Assembly: GCA_961205875.1 (NCBI GenBank)
Contig: OY540812.1
Coordinates: 19,530,001-19,594,000, forward strand
Length of the DNA: 64,000 nucleotides
Source of the DNA: Sialis fuliginosa
Taxonomy: Eukaryota; Arthropoda; Insecta; Megaloptera; Sialidae
Reading direction: 5' to 3'
Part shown: one piece after another, positions 12,760 to 24,543 of the stretch
Numbering within the stretch: position 1 is the stretch's first letter
Layout of the letters: each line of letters opens with the position of its first letter
Position numbers and translations under genes: made by a program
Notes under the pieces: generated by a model
What the model saw: the letters and a program-made list of their open reading frames with translations, nothing else
Told to the model about the DNA's origin: nothing
Databases searched by the model: none

Positions 12760-13210
12760 CAAGATCAACATATAACCTTTCAACATCTCCACGAAGCGCA
12801 AAACATCAATACGATGTTGTTTCGATCTCAAAGAAAGATACCAACCGATCCGACCGACAAACTGTTAATAACATCGACATGATGCAACTAGCTGAAAACG
12901 ATTTTGTTATGTAAACAAGTAAACCTCCACAAAGCACAAAAGATCTTTATTATTGATAGCTGGTTTTATCTGGTATAACATACAAGAATAAGTGCTATTG
13001 AAATAAACGCTAATAAGGGAGCGAATCGTCGGTCGGTCGCTGGTTCTCTTTCCCCTGCCGTAACATGACATCCTGAGGGATGATGAATCAAAGGATTTAA
13101 TTATCCTGAGGCTTGCACACTAAACCATTACTACAACTCCTTTCTTACGGTTGTCACTGCATTGTGACAAATTGAATTTCAAGCTAGAGCTACTGTGCTA
13201 TTGAGTTTTC
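12760..13210. promoter_or_regulatory. GC-richer island, candidate conserved non-coding element
   Basis: About 450 bp with lower AT content and no repeat structure by eye. It includes CGATCCGACCGACAAAC, CGAATCGTCGGTCGGTCGCT and, at about 13088-13112, CAAAGGATTTAATTATCC, a near-palindromic pair of homeodomain-type cores (GGATTTA and TAATTATCC). TCCTGAGG occurs twice, about 35 bp apart. No open frame looks coding. An enhancer is the simplest guess; it is an inference from composition and motif density. Confidence 0.3.
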
Positions 13211-14499
13211 GATAGAAATCACTACATGTCGTATTTTAGGGTGCGTAAAAACAGATTAAAATAGATTACGCAAAATAAATTAAATGATTATAAAATGACG
13301 ACAACTTCAAAAGAAAAAGAAACGATAAATCATCTTAAACAGATTTTATAGTACGATATTTTGTATGTGATTTTTAAATGTACTTCATTGAGGTAAAGTA
13401 ATCCATACAAAGTCCACACGTGTCATATATTACTATTCGTAATAACAGTATTTACAAATAATATATTAATTGATTATTTTCATTTAATGAAAAATTCCGG
13501 TATAAAAAACATCAAAATTAACTATAAAAATATAAAAAGACAACGTAGAAATATAGATATTTAAGAATTAAAAAATAGTTATAAAATTTACAAAGACAGT
13601 GACAAATTTATATTAATATGTCACGTATAAGAATACCCCAAAGACTTCTGAAAATATTTCTATTATCTTATAACTTCCTTTATTTTTTATAGCCAGACCT
13701 CATTTATCAGGAAATCAGTTATGCTTTGTATGCAAAGAAGTGAACAGCGAATTTAACATTTCTTAGCATTGATTAATTTATATTGTAGTATTATTTTTGA
13801 ACATACATAAGTATGACTCACTTTTAAACAAAAACATAACATATAACAATATGTGTGTTATTATACTCTGATTATTTTAATTTTTGTATGTTGTACATAG
13901 CTGCAATATTTAAAATTTTTCTTTCAAAGTAATACATAATCAAATGTATTACATTTTATTAATTCAACGTCCACAGTGATTTAGTTAATTTTTCACAGTT
14001 TTGCTCATTTTAGTACCATAAAAGATTTTTAGTTTTACAGAAAAAAAATTACTCAATTTTTTCACTTATTTGTCTACTAATTTAAATACATTTTTTCACC
14101 AGTTTATACAAACTAGAATTATCTAACATATATAGCTATGGATATAGCAACATCTGGCTTTCTATTAAAAAGATATATTAAACTAATTAAACTGTTAGTT
14201 AAAACTCTGATTGGTTAAACTTATTTGACAACAATTTATCTCTATAAAATCGTTTTAACTTCTGCTATGCCTTAAATTATATACTGGAACCAGGCATATC
14301 AAATATTATAATTATCAAGATTATTACAAATATTAATTTCTTTAACATAATATATAAAATTATTTCAAATATTTTTTTTGCGTTTTTACAGCTGATCTTC
14401 TTTGAGCAACCCTACATATATACATTAAATAATTTTACAAAATTAATAAAATATAAAAATACACTACATAAAAGACTGAATAATTGAAAAATTCCAACT
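13211..14499. other. AT-rich spacer
   Basis: No gene, transposon end or notable repeat seen. Confidence 0.45.
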
Positions 14500-14785
14500 C
14501 CCGTTTCCGAAGCATCAAGTTATCTATGTAACAAATAATCCACTGTCGCCGTTATCTATTCTAAACAGACAAGAGAATATCAGGCTTGCCCATGAATACT
14601 AAACATAAGTATGATAGCGCGGGAGGGAGGCTTCACACCTTGCCGCCGCAAAGACAACACACAATAGAGGGTTCCTTCCGCTTAAGGGACAACGACCCCG
14701 TATTGCGCTGCTACTATGGCGGTTGCCCACCTATATATTCAAATCAATGTGCATGCATCAATTAGGGGTATCTGATGTTTAGTCG
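14500..14785. promoter_or_regulatory. GC-richer island, candidate conserved element or non-coding exon
   Basis: A block with GATAGCGCGGGAGGGAGG, CACCTTGCCGCCGCAAAG, CTTAAGGGACAACGACCC and GCTACTATGGCGGTTGCC in otherwise AT-rich DNA. No frame in it is long or recognisable. It could be a regulatory element, a promoter or an untranslated exon. Confidence 0.3.
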
Positions 14786-14896
14786 AACTACAAATGGTAG
14801 AATGGTCGACACGAAATTAATAATATACTTAATATACTATATACCAATCTAACAATAAGTTATAAACTACAGTGACGTAATCAGATTGATTTTGAT

Positions 14897-14913
14897 GGGG
14901 GGGGGGGGGGGGG
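14897..14913. repeat. G17 homopolymer
   Basis: Seventeen consecutive G residues, very unusual for this AT-rich sequence. The exact length may be an assembly or polymerase-slippage artefact. Confidence 0.9.
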
Positions 14914-15741
14914 ATTTACAAGCAATTACCATTACATATTACATTGTGAAACCAACAACCCCACGCTGGTTATACCAAACGGTAATATAAATAACATATT
15001 TAATAAACACACACTGAAAAAAAAAATTGGTTGAATTTATCTATCATAGTTAAATTGAATCAAAATTTTTAACAGACAGGCAAAAATTCAAAAAACTAAA
15101 ATTAATATCAAAGTTGAATAATTGCCTATAAAACGATGTATGTATGTAAATAGACTCAAAAATACAGATTTATATATTAGTATTGATAATATTAACCCAT
15201 ATATTTAGGCCCACAATCTAAACCAAGATGATAATATTATAATTCAGCCAACTTCTTCGTTTCATCGACCCTAATTCACCTCATTATTATTCAAAAGTTC
15301 TAATCTTTTTCTGATTCGGGATGTGTTGAATAAACAAGTACAATTATTTAAACTCGAGTCTGAATGTGATAACGATTCAATTAAAGTTTAATTAGTTTAT
15401 CAGTTTCTAGATACTGAGTGTTCTTGTAAAGATCGTATTTTATTCATGACCTGACGTCACTGAAAAAGGAAAAAAAATGTTTTACTTCTTGGAAATACAT
15501 AATTAAATCGTTAAAACAATATAGTTTGACCATTTGCTAGTTTTATAAAAATCGAATTAATTTTTATAAGTAAAATATTGTAGCTCTTCAAAATTATTTT
15601 CAATTTTTTTTTCATAATTTAGAATATCGTTTAGTATGAATTTAAAAATATAAATATATATAACGTCAATATTTATTGCGTAAAATTGTATCCTTCTTTA
15701 AATTATTTACATTTATATTCCATATTTCATAACTGATAATA
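14914..15741. other. AT-rich spacer between the G17 and C13 runs
   Basis: No gene seen. CAGTGACGT at about 14872 and ACGTCACTG at about 15455 form a short inverted pair resembling hAT ends, but flanking 8-bp duplications do not match. Confidence 0.35.
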
Positions 15742-15754
15742 CCCCCCCCCCCCC
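15742..15754. repeat. C13 homopolymer
   Basis: Thirteen consecutive C residues, about 830 bp from the G17 run on the same strand. Flanking sequence of the two runs shows no inverted homology. Confidence 0.9.
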
Positions 15755-18230
15755 TTCCGTACCTCTTTTTCAATAGAAACTTCCAATTATCAAATGTCCT
15801 ATTTAATGACTTATTTCTACAAACAAATGTTCGTAATTAATTGTAAGATGATCACAACAGTCCAAAAAAAGAAGCCAAAAAATAGTTCGTCGTAATGATT
15901 GCAGAAACCTTAAAAATCCAATACTAATTACGAGTGCATACATAAAAAAAATTTAATTGACTAAAAAATATTTTCCATAATAAAAATACTGTCTATGTGA
16001 AATAACTCTTAATTTAGTTGACATACGTAATCTGATTCGAAAATTTTTTATCTGAGAAAAAAACTATCAGGCAGACAGCCACATATGTTAACAGTATTTT
16101 CTCTACATAGATTAATAACTGTACAAGAAAGAGCTGTTGGCTCCAAAGTGAATAATCTAACTCCGGGGGAGGAGTTAACAAGTATAGCCAGTACCGAGAC
16201 ATGTAATTGATGTAGGATATTTTTCTTTGATGTAATGTTTTTCAGTAACTAAGTTATTACAACCGATTTAAACTGGCGAAGATTCTTTCACCGCAAGTTT
16301 ATATGATTTTTTTCAGCTTGAAATTATTTTAAAACTTTATGTTGAGAGATGTGTGTGTACATTTTAATGATCAAGGAAGTGGGTGTTAATTTGTGATGTA
16401 TGAATTTTATTTCATTCATTTAATTCAGGTACGTATATATTTAAAATATATTCAAATTTTCTTCTTCTTTAATATATTCATCGGTCAACTTATACCACTT
16501 CTGACAGTACAGTAGTGTTGATTGTATTTCAGTGTTTTTGTATACATAGTAGGGGAAAGTATGGTATATTAGACCACTCGCTAAATTAAACCACCCTTAC
16601 ATCTTGAAAAGTAGTTTTCTGATTTCTTAAATGACAACACCGTGCGATAAGCGCCTAACTTAATTGCATATCGGCTATATTGTTTTCCTTGACAAGTTAA
16701 ATATTAGTGTTTTGTTTCTGCAAATGTAAATAAGTGATGTTTGATATAATTTCGAGTGATTCGTGATAAGGATGTAGTTAGGACAAAGGTAAGCATACAG
16801 CGTTTTTAATTTATAGTTTGCAGCAGTAATTTGTCAACAATTAACTGTCATGGATTGATTGGCGGCTTTGATAGGTTATATATCTGTTAGATTTTTTTTC
16901 TCACTTTTCACACTGTTGGTTAAATCTAAATATGTGATGATTGTCTTTCTTGAATAATATAATTGAAATAATGTAACGATACTGATTTCTTATAGTTTTT
17001 AAGCAGAATTAGATTTTTTTATCTACATAATTAAATATTCATTACAGTCGACCGTTAGACGCGCGCCATTATGAACATAGAACATGAAATAAGAAATATA
17101 CCTACATATGTAACATATATACTCGTATTATACGCTGCTTCTGCACTATATAATTCTATACGTGGTTTTATCTGACGTTTTCATAATTTTATTTTAATGG
17201 AAACTACTTTAAAACAATACGATACTTAATACAAATATAATTTGTATTAAGAAAGTATATTGTTCACTTACAATGGTCGTGTGTGGAAGATAGATTGATA
17301 GACTGACATATTCAAATATGAATTTTTAAACGGTACAATAAACTTCTTCATATCTTTATAAAAATCAAATAAACATTTTTTTACATATTCTCAAAATCTT
17401 ATCCTCTATATTATTTACTCATTGTTCATTTCACAAACAAAAAAGTATTCACTGAGATGACCATCTCTTCAGAACACCGTTATTCTTTACAAAAATAAAC
17501 CATTTTTTCATTTCCGCGCATACTCATATATTAAATCTCAAGTGTCAGAATAACACTAAGATCAGATTACAAAAACAGAAATAAATGTAATTACATAAGT
17601 CCGCTTTTAATGGATGTTACCGGGCAGGTCCACACCTATTGCATGTTTTTTAGCCATTATAAATATTATTAAAATACAAATTTGATGAAATCATGCAGTG
17701 AGTTATGATATGTGTCCATTTTGAAAGTAGTACCCGTGAAAAAATCTTTGTTTATATCAGATTTCATTTCAACTTTACCGAAACATTCATTATTTGTTGT
17801 TGCTTTTTGCATGTTTTTCATATTGTAAATATAGGAGAAAAGAAAGTAAGTGTGTAGATATTGCTAAATTAATCATTTTTAAGGTTATATGTTTCCGTGA
17901 ATGCGATTACGTTTCAATTATTTTTTAATTACGATATACAATCAGTATATGTATACTTATTAAAGAATCAAACAAATGTAGAATAATGTAGATGACTAGA
18001 AGAAATAACATGCAATCAGTAGGTATTATTATAAAATAAAATGTTTTTGTATAAGTAGGAACATTATTTTACGGAACGTAATATCTTAAAAACGGTTTAG
18101 TATATTGGAAAAGCAAATATAAATTATAGAAAAATATAGCTTAGAAACAGTTTTTTTTCTATAACAAACCGTTTCAAATCTAATTTTTTTTATAAATACA
18201 GATGGTTATTGTAGAAAACAATCTCAGACA
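15755..18230. other. AT-rich spacer
   Basis: No gene recognised. At about 16552-16605 AGGGGAAAGTATGGTATATT is followed by AGACCACTCGCTAAATTAAA, which has the look of an old dispersed repeat, but no second copy is in the window. About 17045-17165 is slightly GC-richer (CGACCGTTAGACGCGCGCC). Confidence 0.4.
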
Positions 18231-18298
18231 TGGATAACTGGGAGTGCTGGGAACTACCCTGGGGGGACCAGTGCAGGCGATAGTCATGATACCCAATT
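18231..18298 (+). other. Isolated GC-rich patch with two overlapping open frames
   Basis: About 65 bp (ACTGGGAGTGCTGGGAACTA, CCTGGGGGGACCAGTGCAGG) in AT-rich DNA. One plus frame reads MDNWECWELPWGDQCRR then stop; another reads through GSAGNYPGGTSAGDSHDTQ. A TTTATAAATACAG acceptor-like site lies just upstream near 18200. A small exon, an exon relic or a repeat fragment are all possible. No family recognised. Confidence 0.15.
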
Positions 18299-18650
18299 AT
18301 TTAGAAGTATAATCCTGTTTTCAAACGAAAGGTACTAATTACTAGAATTACTACTAATATCTAATATAAACATAATTACAAAATACCAAAATTGAAATTT
18401 TGGTTTAGTGATCTATTCAAAAATAGGAGGAGCGCATTTAATACAAGACCTTGCGATTTTACACCTTTCGTCGTTTAGGCTATAGAGCATTTTCGATTCA
18501 AATACCCCCAAAAACTTTAAATTTTGTTGAAATTTTGAGTTTTTAATGCATAAGCTTAAAATATAGCTAAATATATTGCGAACTTATAAAATCAGGGGTT
18601 ATTTTAGTTTATATTTGTAGCTTGTTTCTGCAGGTCCAAAAATGAAAACT

Positions 18651-18930
18651 GTAGTTGTAAAAGCTAATTTGTGTAGTTGAAAAATTGCAAGTAGAAAGAA
18701 AAATATAAAAAAGTGTAAGTGTAGAAAAAAAGTAACTATAATTTGTAAGAGAGAAATATACAAACAATAAGTGTAGAGCAAAAAGGCAAAAAAAGTATTT
18801 TCTGTTGTAAAAGCTAATTTGTGTAGCTTAAAAATTTCAAGTAGAAAAAAAGAGCAAAAAATAACTATCATTAGTAAGAGAAAAATATACAAAATGTAGA
18901 TCAAAAAAAAAGAAGTTATTTGCAGTTGAA
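18651..18930. repeat. Diverged tandem repeat, period about 150 bp
   Basis: The phrase GTTGTAAAAGCTAATTTGTG begins both units (about 18654 and 18804). Both continue with AAGTAGAAA, TAACTAT and AAATATACAAA. The second unit is shorter by small deletions. Purine-rich on the plus strand. The long minus-strand frame here is a by-product of that bias. Confidence 0.75.
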
Positions 18931-19933
18931 AAATTTTTGTAAAATATCCCCTGTATAAAATAATGCATTAAAAATAAACAATGCAGTTATATTTTAAATA
19001 AATAGGCCATAAGTACACATAAAAATATCAAAACAAACAATAAAGGTGAGACACAAACAAACGACCTTTGACATTTCAAGTAAGTTCGTTATATATTCCA
19101 TTCAGCGAAACCCAAAATATCCTATATGCATGAAGAAACTACATTTAAATCAATAAATTCGTATTGTGTATATATGTATACATTTCCAGCGCACGTCAAA
19201 AACAAACATATAACTTTAAAAATAATTAAATTAACATTCTATGTGCAATAAAAAATAGCCCACAAGCGAGCACGTGAAATGTTATGACTAAAACAGGTTT
19301 TTAAGAAAAACAGGGACTCTAAACATTGTAAATTTACAACTATTCTTCCAAAAAAACTTCTCGAACTAGCAACCCCATCCGATCAAATTTGATGAAAACA
19401 TTCGTGTGTTTTTTTTTTGTTTCCAAAAAGGCCATTTCTAGAAGCGACCGTATTTTAATTTGAAGAAGTTAATAGATTTAAATATGATTGCAGAAAAATA
19501 TCTAATGTAAAATAAGATTGTAAATGTAGATAAAGGTATTTATTTAGTTTAAATTAAAATAATTTCGAAATGTTTAAAAAGTTTTAAGGCCACTGATATA
19601 AAGTAAAAGTAAAGAACAAACCGTTTTGAAAAATATATTATGTCTAAATAAATCATTTTGAAAATAAACTTCCAATCCAATTATAAAAAGACTCAAAAAT
19701 ATCAACACACTCTTGATTTATGAAATAATTTATATTTATAGCATTAATTTAAAATGTGTAAATTTCAACATCAAGGATATGAAACATTAATATTTTGCTT
19801 TAATATACTTCATACATCTTTTCATATTTTTATTGAAATTCATTTTTATTAAAATTCGCAATCTCTATTTAATATTCAAATCCTTAATTGTTTTACAAAA
19901 AAAAATGAGTGTATGTATTTATTTACACGCATT

Positions 19934-20161
19934 AGAAGCTATACTTCTTTGGCGTAGTGACATCTAGCGTGCAAATGCAAATCTAAAAACTTGTTTTGCC
20001 GACTATCATAACAGAAATCTGTATTATCTATTACACCTAACCTAGGTTCATGGTGTTAAATTAGTTGCATGGTGCGCGCTCATGGTTGTATGCAACACGC
20101 ATTTAATTTCCGTTACGTTACTAAAATTCCACTCTGAATGCGCTTAAAGAAGTATAACTTC
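19934..20161. mobile_element. Foldback/MITE-like inverted repeat (about 228 bp)
   Basis: The left end reads GAAGCTATACTTCTTTGGCG and the right end, reversed, GAAGTTATACTTCTTTAAGC. The middle is GC-richer than the surroundings (GTTGCATGGTGCGCGCTCAT). No clear target duplication flanks it. GAAGTTATACTTCTTT-type ends are familiar from insect MITEs; the class is not settled. Confidence 0.5.
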
Positions 20162-20723
20162 AAAAATATTTTATTACAAACAATGTTTATTAAATTGTTT
20201 CTATTGAAATAAACCCAACATCAGTAAGCGTGGATATTTTAATAACAAATGTTACCAAAACGATAGTTCTCACGGTAAACAAATAAACTAACAATTAAAC
20301 ATAATTAGTTATTCAAAAACCTAATTACAATAAACAACATAATAGAAACCATAACAATAAAGGTAATATACACTCTCACTTGAATACAGTTATATGATAA
20401 CGTTAGATAACACGCAGAAAATGTAGATAGATATGAACATTCGTTTTCTACAGGAAATGATGACAAATTGTGTGTTAAAATATACCCATTAATAACATCA
20501 ACGTATATTTATAACACAAGAATTCATATTATGATATTTATATACACATATCTACATACATATTCGTTTATATTTTATAAGTAAAACGGAAAAATTAATT
20601 ATTTTTTAAGATGTAAGACAGTATTTATGAAATTTAATTATTTTGATTCGTATTATATTTACATCTACATATATGTAAGTTATGTTTTCAACCTTTTATT
20701 CAAGAATTATACGCATAGAATTA

Positions 20724-20845
20724 GGGCCGATCCACACTATCGTGCCAGTCTCGGTCCGGTCTCGCTCCAGTCAAATATTCAGTATAGTAAATACTGTATT
20801 GGAGTGTGACTCGAGCGAGACCGGCACGATAGTCTGGATGGACCC
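20724..20845. mobile_element. PIF/Harbinger-like MITE (122 bp)
   Basis: Flanked by TTA 20721-20723 and TTA 20846-20848. Ends are GGGCCGATCCACACTATCG and, reversed, GGGTCCATCCAGACTATCG, both continuing to TGCC. The left arm has an 11-bp insertion before GGTCTCGCTC, which is matched in the right arm. The 3-bp TTA duplication and GGG/CCC ends fit PIF/Harbinger. It has no coding capacity. Confidence 0.85.
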
Positions 20846-20848
20846 TTA

Positions 20849-21894
20849 CAGATAATTTGTCTATGATAATAATACGCGTTATAATGGAGCTCAAAATGAT
20901 GTTTTGTAAATATATTTAATACAATTTTAGTAAAATAAGACTGCAAAAAATAATTAAGAATTTTATAGATCTAAACGCTAAGAAGTGAATATATGTAGAA
21001 GCATATCTTTTATAATTATATAAGGCGCAAAAACACCTAAAATATACCTTGGTTTTACATCCATAACACGTAAGTCATATTTAATGAAATTGTAATATGT
21101 AAATAGTTTTTAATTTAAGAACAAAATATTCAAGTATTTTAGTTACTCTTAAAAAATGTATATTTATAAAAACGAAAAGAGACAAATAAAAATTACATCA
21201 AAGTTTAAAATCAGAGTATTTATTTTGTACATTTTTTTCTGTTCCCCATCTACGAATGTAAGTAGATATGATGGAGTTAAATTTCATATCCGTTTTATAA
21301 TTAATTGCGATTCTTTATGACATAAATCCAGAACGCCGGAGATTCGTCCAATTTACACTAATTAGATGAATCCGTTATTTTTATTGCGTATGACAAAAAG
21401 AATAAGAAGAGAATTCAAAACTTTACCGACATCAAGAACTTTATGCAAGAAAAATAATTGAACTACATTTGCTGGTAGCGTTGAGTTTGTTGGAAACTTT
21501 GCAAAAGTCATGTCATAAATTCATATACACATGTGCATAATATATATTAATGCATTCATGCTCTTTTTAACCTTCAAACCGTGTTATATTTATATAATTT
21601 ATTACTTATTCAATTCAGATTTAATACGAAATATTTTTTGTACACGTGATACAAATAATATAAAAATAAAATACAATTACAATAAGTAATATAATATTTA
21701 TAAATATAATATATATGTAACCGAGCTATGTATTGATTTGTATAAATATAAATATTATAAATAAATATTCTGATTTTTTAGAAAATTATATTTTTGTAAG
21801 CTACTTCTAATATTAATTTTTTCTAGATATTATTTTTAACAAAATTTTCTTATTACTATTTTTAAATTAAAAAAAAAAAAAAAACTTTAGATTT
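20849..21894. other. AT-rich spacer
   Basis: No gene or repeat unit recognised beyond AT microsatellite-like stretches near 21660-21780. Confidence 0.45.
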
Positions 21895-22110
21895 CACAAG
21901 AGGTTAAACCAGGACTTTCGTAATATTTGCAAAAGTATACCAGCTTAATATTATTTAAGACGATACTAGCTTAATATTTTACAAGACAAGACCGTCTTAA
22001 TTTTTTACAATTTCATGTAATTAACTTTTTTATAAGCGGCGAGACGAGATTTTCGGTCTCAGTCTCGCCGCAGACTTGCTCTGTAAAAATTTAAGCCGAT
22101 CTTTTCTTAT
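21895..22110. repeat. GACGAGAC-family repeat fragment with internal hairpin
   Basis: Contains reiterated units of the type 'ACNAGCTTAATATTNTACAAGAC' in degenerate form: TATACCAGCTTAATATT, GATACTAGCTTAATATTT, GACAAGACCGTCTTAATTT. A GC-rich hairpin, GCGGCGAGACGAGA with TCTCAGTCTCGCCGC, lies at 22036-22071. Similar sequence is found at about 40955, 41480, 47250, 56840, 57570 and 59090. Confidence 0.6.
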
Positions 22111-22329
22111 AAACTACTATAATTCACCCACAGCCTCTCTCACATTTATATCGTAATCAAATAATTTTCATTTGTATGCATTTATTAGAAAATATCAATT
22201 GTAATTATTTCTTTAAATGTGCCTTACTATTCAATGTAAATTGTTGATTTAATTACAATTGACTATCCTTTTCATTTTTATTAGAAAATATATCAATTAT
22301 AAATTTTTCTTAATTCCAAAGAGTAAAAA

Positions 22330-22490
22330 GAAACCGCTGATGAAAATTCCGTCAAAATCGGTTGAGTGTTTTTTAGATCATCAAACATAAACAATCAAGC
22401 CTATACAATATCCACTTTATAATATTAGTTTTACAAATATTTATAAAAAAAAATTATTTAATCTCATTATCAGGCGAAGCCCTGAAAATA
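22330..22490. repeat. Short retroelement-like fragments
   Basis: GATGAAAATTCCGTCAAAAT CGGTTGAG (22338-22366) is the phrase that precedes the tail in many insect non-LTR-related repeats. Downstream, ATCAGGCGAAGCCCTG (22470-22485) is, on the minus strand, like the 'GGCTTCGCC' head of the same kind of unit. The orientations differ, so these are probably two separate fragments. Confidence 0.4.
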
Positions 22491-22699
22491 ATACTGCAAA
22501 CCGAATTTTTGCACGTAGTATTCAAAAATGCTCACATGTTGTCGAAAAGACAAAATAAAAAATAATTTTACAAATAATCAATGTTTAACACGCAATTTCT
22601 TTTTCTGTTAAAAAAAAATGCATGTCCCATGCATACATATCGATAAGATAATAAATATTACACATACGAAAAATTAACAATTTTACAAACAAATTAACG

Positions 22700-22965
22700 G
22701 AAAACATGACATATACGTAATTTCCACACGCATGCTATCTCTTTCTGTGTCCATGTACTGAGCTTGTTTACATGTATTATCTTTGTTTACTCGATGATGC
22801 ACCACACAAACACACAGACACACGCGTACAGCGGGTCTTGTAAGTGGAAACTTCACAAGATAATCGTCAGTAATGGCACAAAGGTGCCGGTATGGTTCAC
22901 TAACCCATATCACATGCGGCCACTTCAATTATCTCACTTTTAACAATAAATTCCTGGTTCGCTCT
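22700..22965. promoter_or_regulatory. GC-richer island, candidate conserved non-coding element
   Basis: Non-repetitive sequence with GCTTGTTTACATGTATTATC and TTTGTTTACTCGATG (forkhead-type TGTTTAC twice), CAAGATAATCGTCAGTAATG, CACAAAGGTGCCGG and a CACACAAACACACAGACACA tract. An 81-codon minus-strand frame crosses it without a recognisable domain. Enhancer function is inferred. Confidence 0.3.
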
Positions 22966-23293
22966 TAATTACCTTGTAATCTTAATTGTTTAAAGTTATA
23001 CATGCATTTATATGTGTACAATAATGTGATTTGTTTATAATGACAATTTTGAATGATATAATAGATACGTGTTTGTATATTTGTATGATATAATAATAAA
23101 AAGAAAAAAGCCGAATGCGAACAATGTTAATTCAAGTAAATTCGAACAGAAAATAAAGCATCAAGCTTTTAGTTAATTAATTAGTTAATTAAGTCGGTAA
23201 CTCTCTCAGTAAACCACTTTATATTTGCGAATGTACCTCAAGAATATAAAAATATCGCTGTAGATATATAAATATATTTTTTTCGAAATATTA
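22966..23293. other. AT-rich spacer
   Basis: Nothing recognised apart from TTAATTAATTAGTTAATTAA near 23174. Confidence 0.45.
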
Positions 23294-23301
23294 GATGAAA
23301 C

Positions 23302-23867
23302 CAGGGACTTGAACCTGAACCCGAACCAGAAACCTGAAAAAACCCGTATTTTTCATTAACCTGAACCCGAATCGAACCGCTATATTTCAAAATCCACGAA
23401 CCTGAACCTGAATCCGAACCTTTTCATGGACAACCGGTAACCATATATTTTTTTCTCCAATAATTTTAAAAAAAGATTATAAAATGTACTAACTAGAAAT
23501 CTTGGTATAATGTGAGTTGTCAAGTCCACTACTAAAATTTAAAAAAAATTTACATTCTTTTTTAATTCTATAACTGAACTACATTTCAATTTGCAAAAGA
23601 AAAATCTGAAAAGAAGAGTAATTTGTAATATAAATGTATTTTTATTTTTGCTCTTTTTTCTCGCGATATTTTATACGCTACTATTGTATTTTTTCTTCTT
23701 CAGAAAATTTGCTAATTATAATTTTTTTTCGAACAATATAATTTTCTTTCAATTACAAACTCTAACCCGAACCCGAACCTGAACCATTAAAAAAGATATA
23801 TATAAAAAATATATATTTGAATCCGTACCGAACCTGAACCAAAAATAAATTCCGGTTCAAGTCCCTA
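23302..23867. mobile_element. hAT-like non-autonomous element with AACCYGAACC subterminal repeats (566 bp)
   Basis: The left end reads CAGGGACTTGAACC; the right end, reversed, is TAGGGACTTGAACC. The flanking octamers are GATGAAAC (23294-23301) and GATAAAAC (23868-23875), 7 of 8 identical, as expected for an aged hAT target duplication. Inside both ends there are many copies of AACCTGAACC/AACCCGAACC (for example 23314-23330, 23361-23380, 23400-23420, 23764-23785, 23830-23840). Subterminal arrays like this are usually transposase binding sites. The middle is AT-rich and has no transposase; the 63-codon frame there is not a gene. Confidence 0.75.
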
Positions 23868-23875
23868 GATAAAAC

Positions 23876-24076
23876 TATAGTTGATAAACCCTGGGGTTAA
23901 AGTTATAAAATAAAATAAAAATATAAAAAGTTATAAAATCTTGTTATTAAACTTGACGCACTGCTAAAAAGAAAATACACCTATAATATTTGAGGTGTCC
24001 GCCTGCGCGGAGACAATTATCTATATATTCTTCATAGGTAGGGTCGCAGATATATAGATATAACCTACAGCTCTAT
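23876..24076. other. Spacer
   Basis: Short GC-richer phrase GAGGTGTCCGCCTGCGCGG near 23992; otherwise nothing recognised. Confidence 0.4.
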
Positions 24077-24171
24077 AGCCTCGATTACATTAAGATAGTA
24101 AGTAGTAGAGTACGGAGGTCGAGTGCGTGCGTACTCTACTACTATCAACCTATTATATTGTAATCGAGGCT
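24077..24171. repeat. 95-bp near-perfect hairpin
   Basis: Outer arms AGCCTCGATTACA and TGTAATCGAGGCT are perfectly complementary. Inner arms GATAGTAAGTAGTAGAGTAC and GTACTCTACTACTATC pair with one 4-nt bulge, around a GGAGGTCGAGTGCGTGC loop. It could be a small foldback element (no convincing target duplication; TAT occurs on both sides) or a miRNA-precursor-like hairpin. Its length and pairing allow both. Confidence 0.7.
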
Positions 24172-24543
24172 TATAAGCTTGTTTTGTCTTTTTTGGTCGA
24201 ATGTACTCGGTTAACATTATTCGCAGTCGGTATTTTTTATTAATAATTTTTATTTATAATATTTAGTTAGCTTAGGATAATCTCAACTTACATAGGGTCA
24301 TTTTAGTTTTTGTTTGGTCAGGATCAATGCAGTCGTTTAAGCTGTAGACGAATAAAAACAAACATGCATATTATTGCATATCTATACAGTGATAGACTGC
24401 ATGATGAACACATTACCTTGCTTGTGCGTGCCGCAATCGGGTTATAAAAATAGCAGGCGCGTGAAAATGAATTTATGTAAAATATTTCCTTTCGTTATCT
24501 ACTTTTTATTATTGCTCTTAAATAGATCTATATATAGTCCTAC

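Noticed and set aside
14868-15460. Element bounded by CAGTGACGT and ACGTCACTG
   Set aside because: Flanking octamers do not match and inward sequences differ, so the short inverted pair is probably chance.
23302-23880. Telomere-like or simple satellite repeat (AACCCGAACC)
   Set aside because: The repeats are irregular and confined to both ends of an element with hAT-like termini and near-matching 8-bp flanks.
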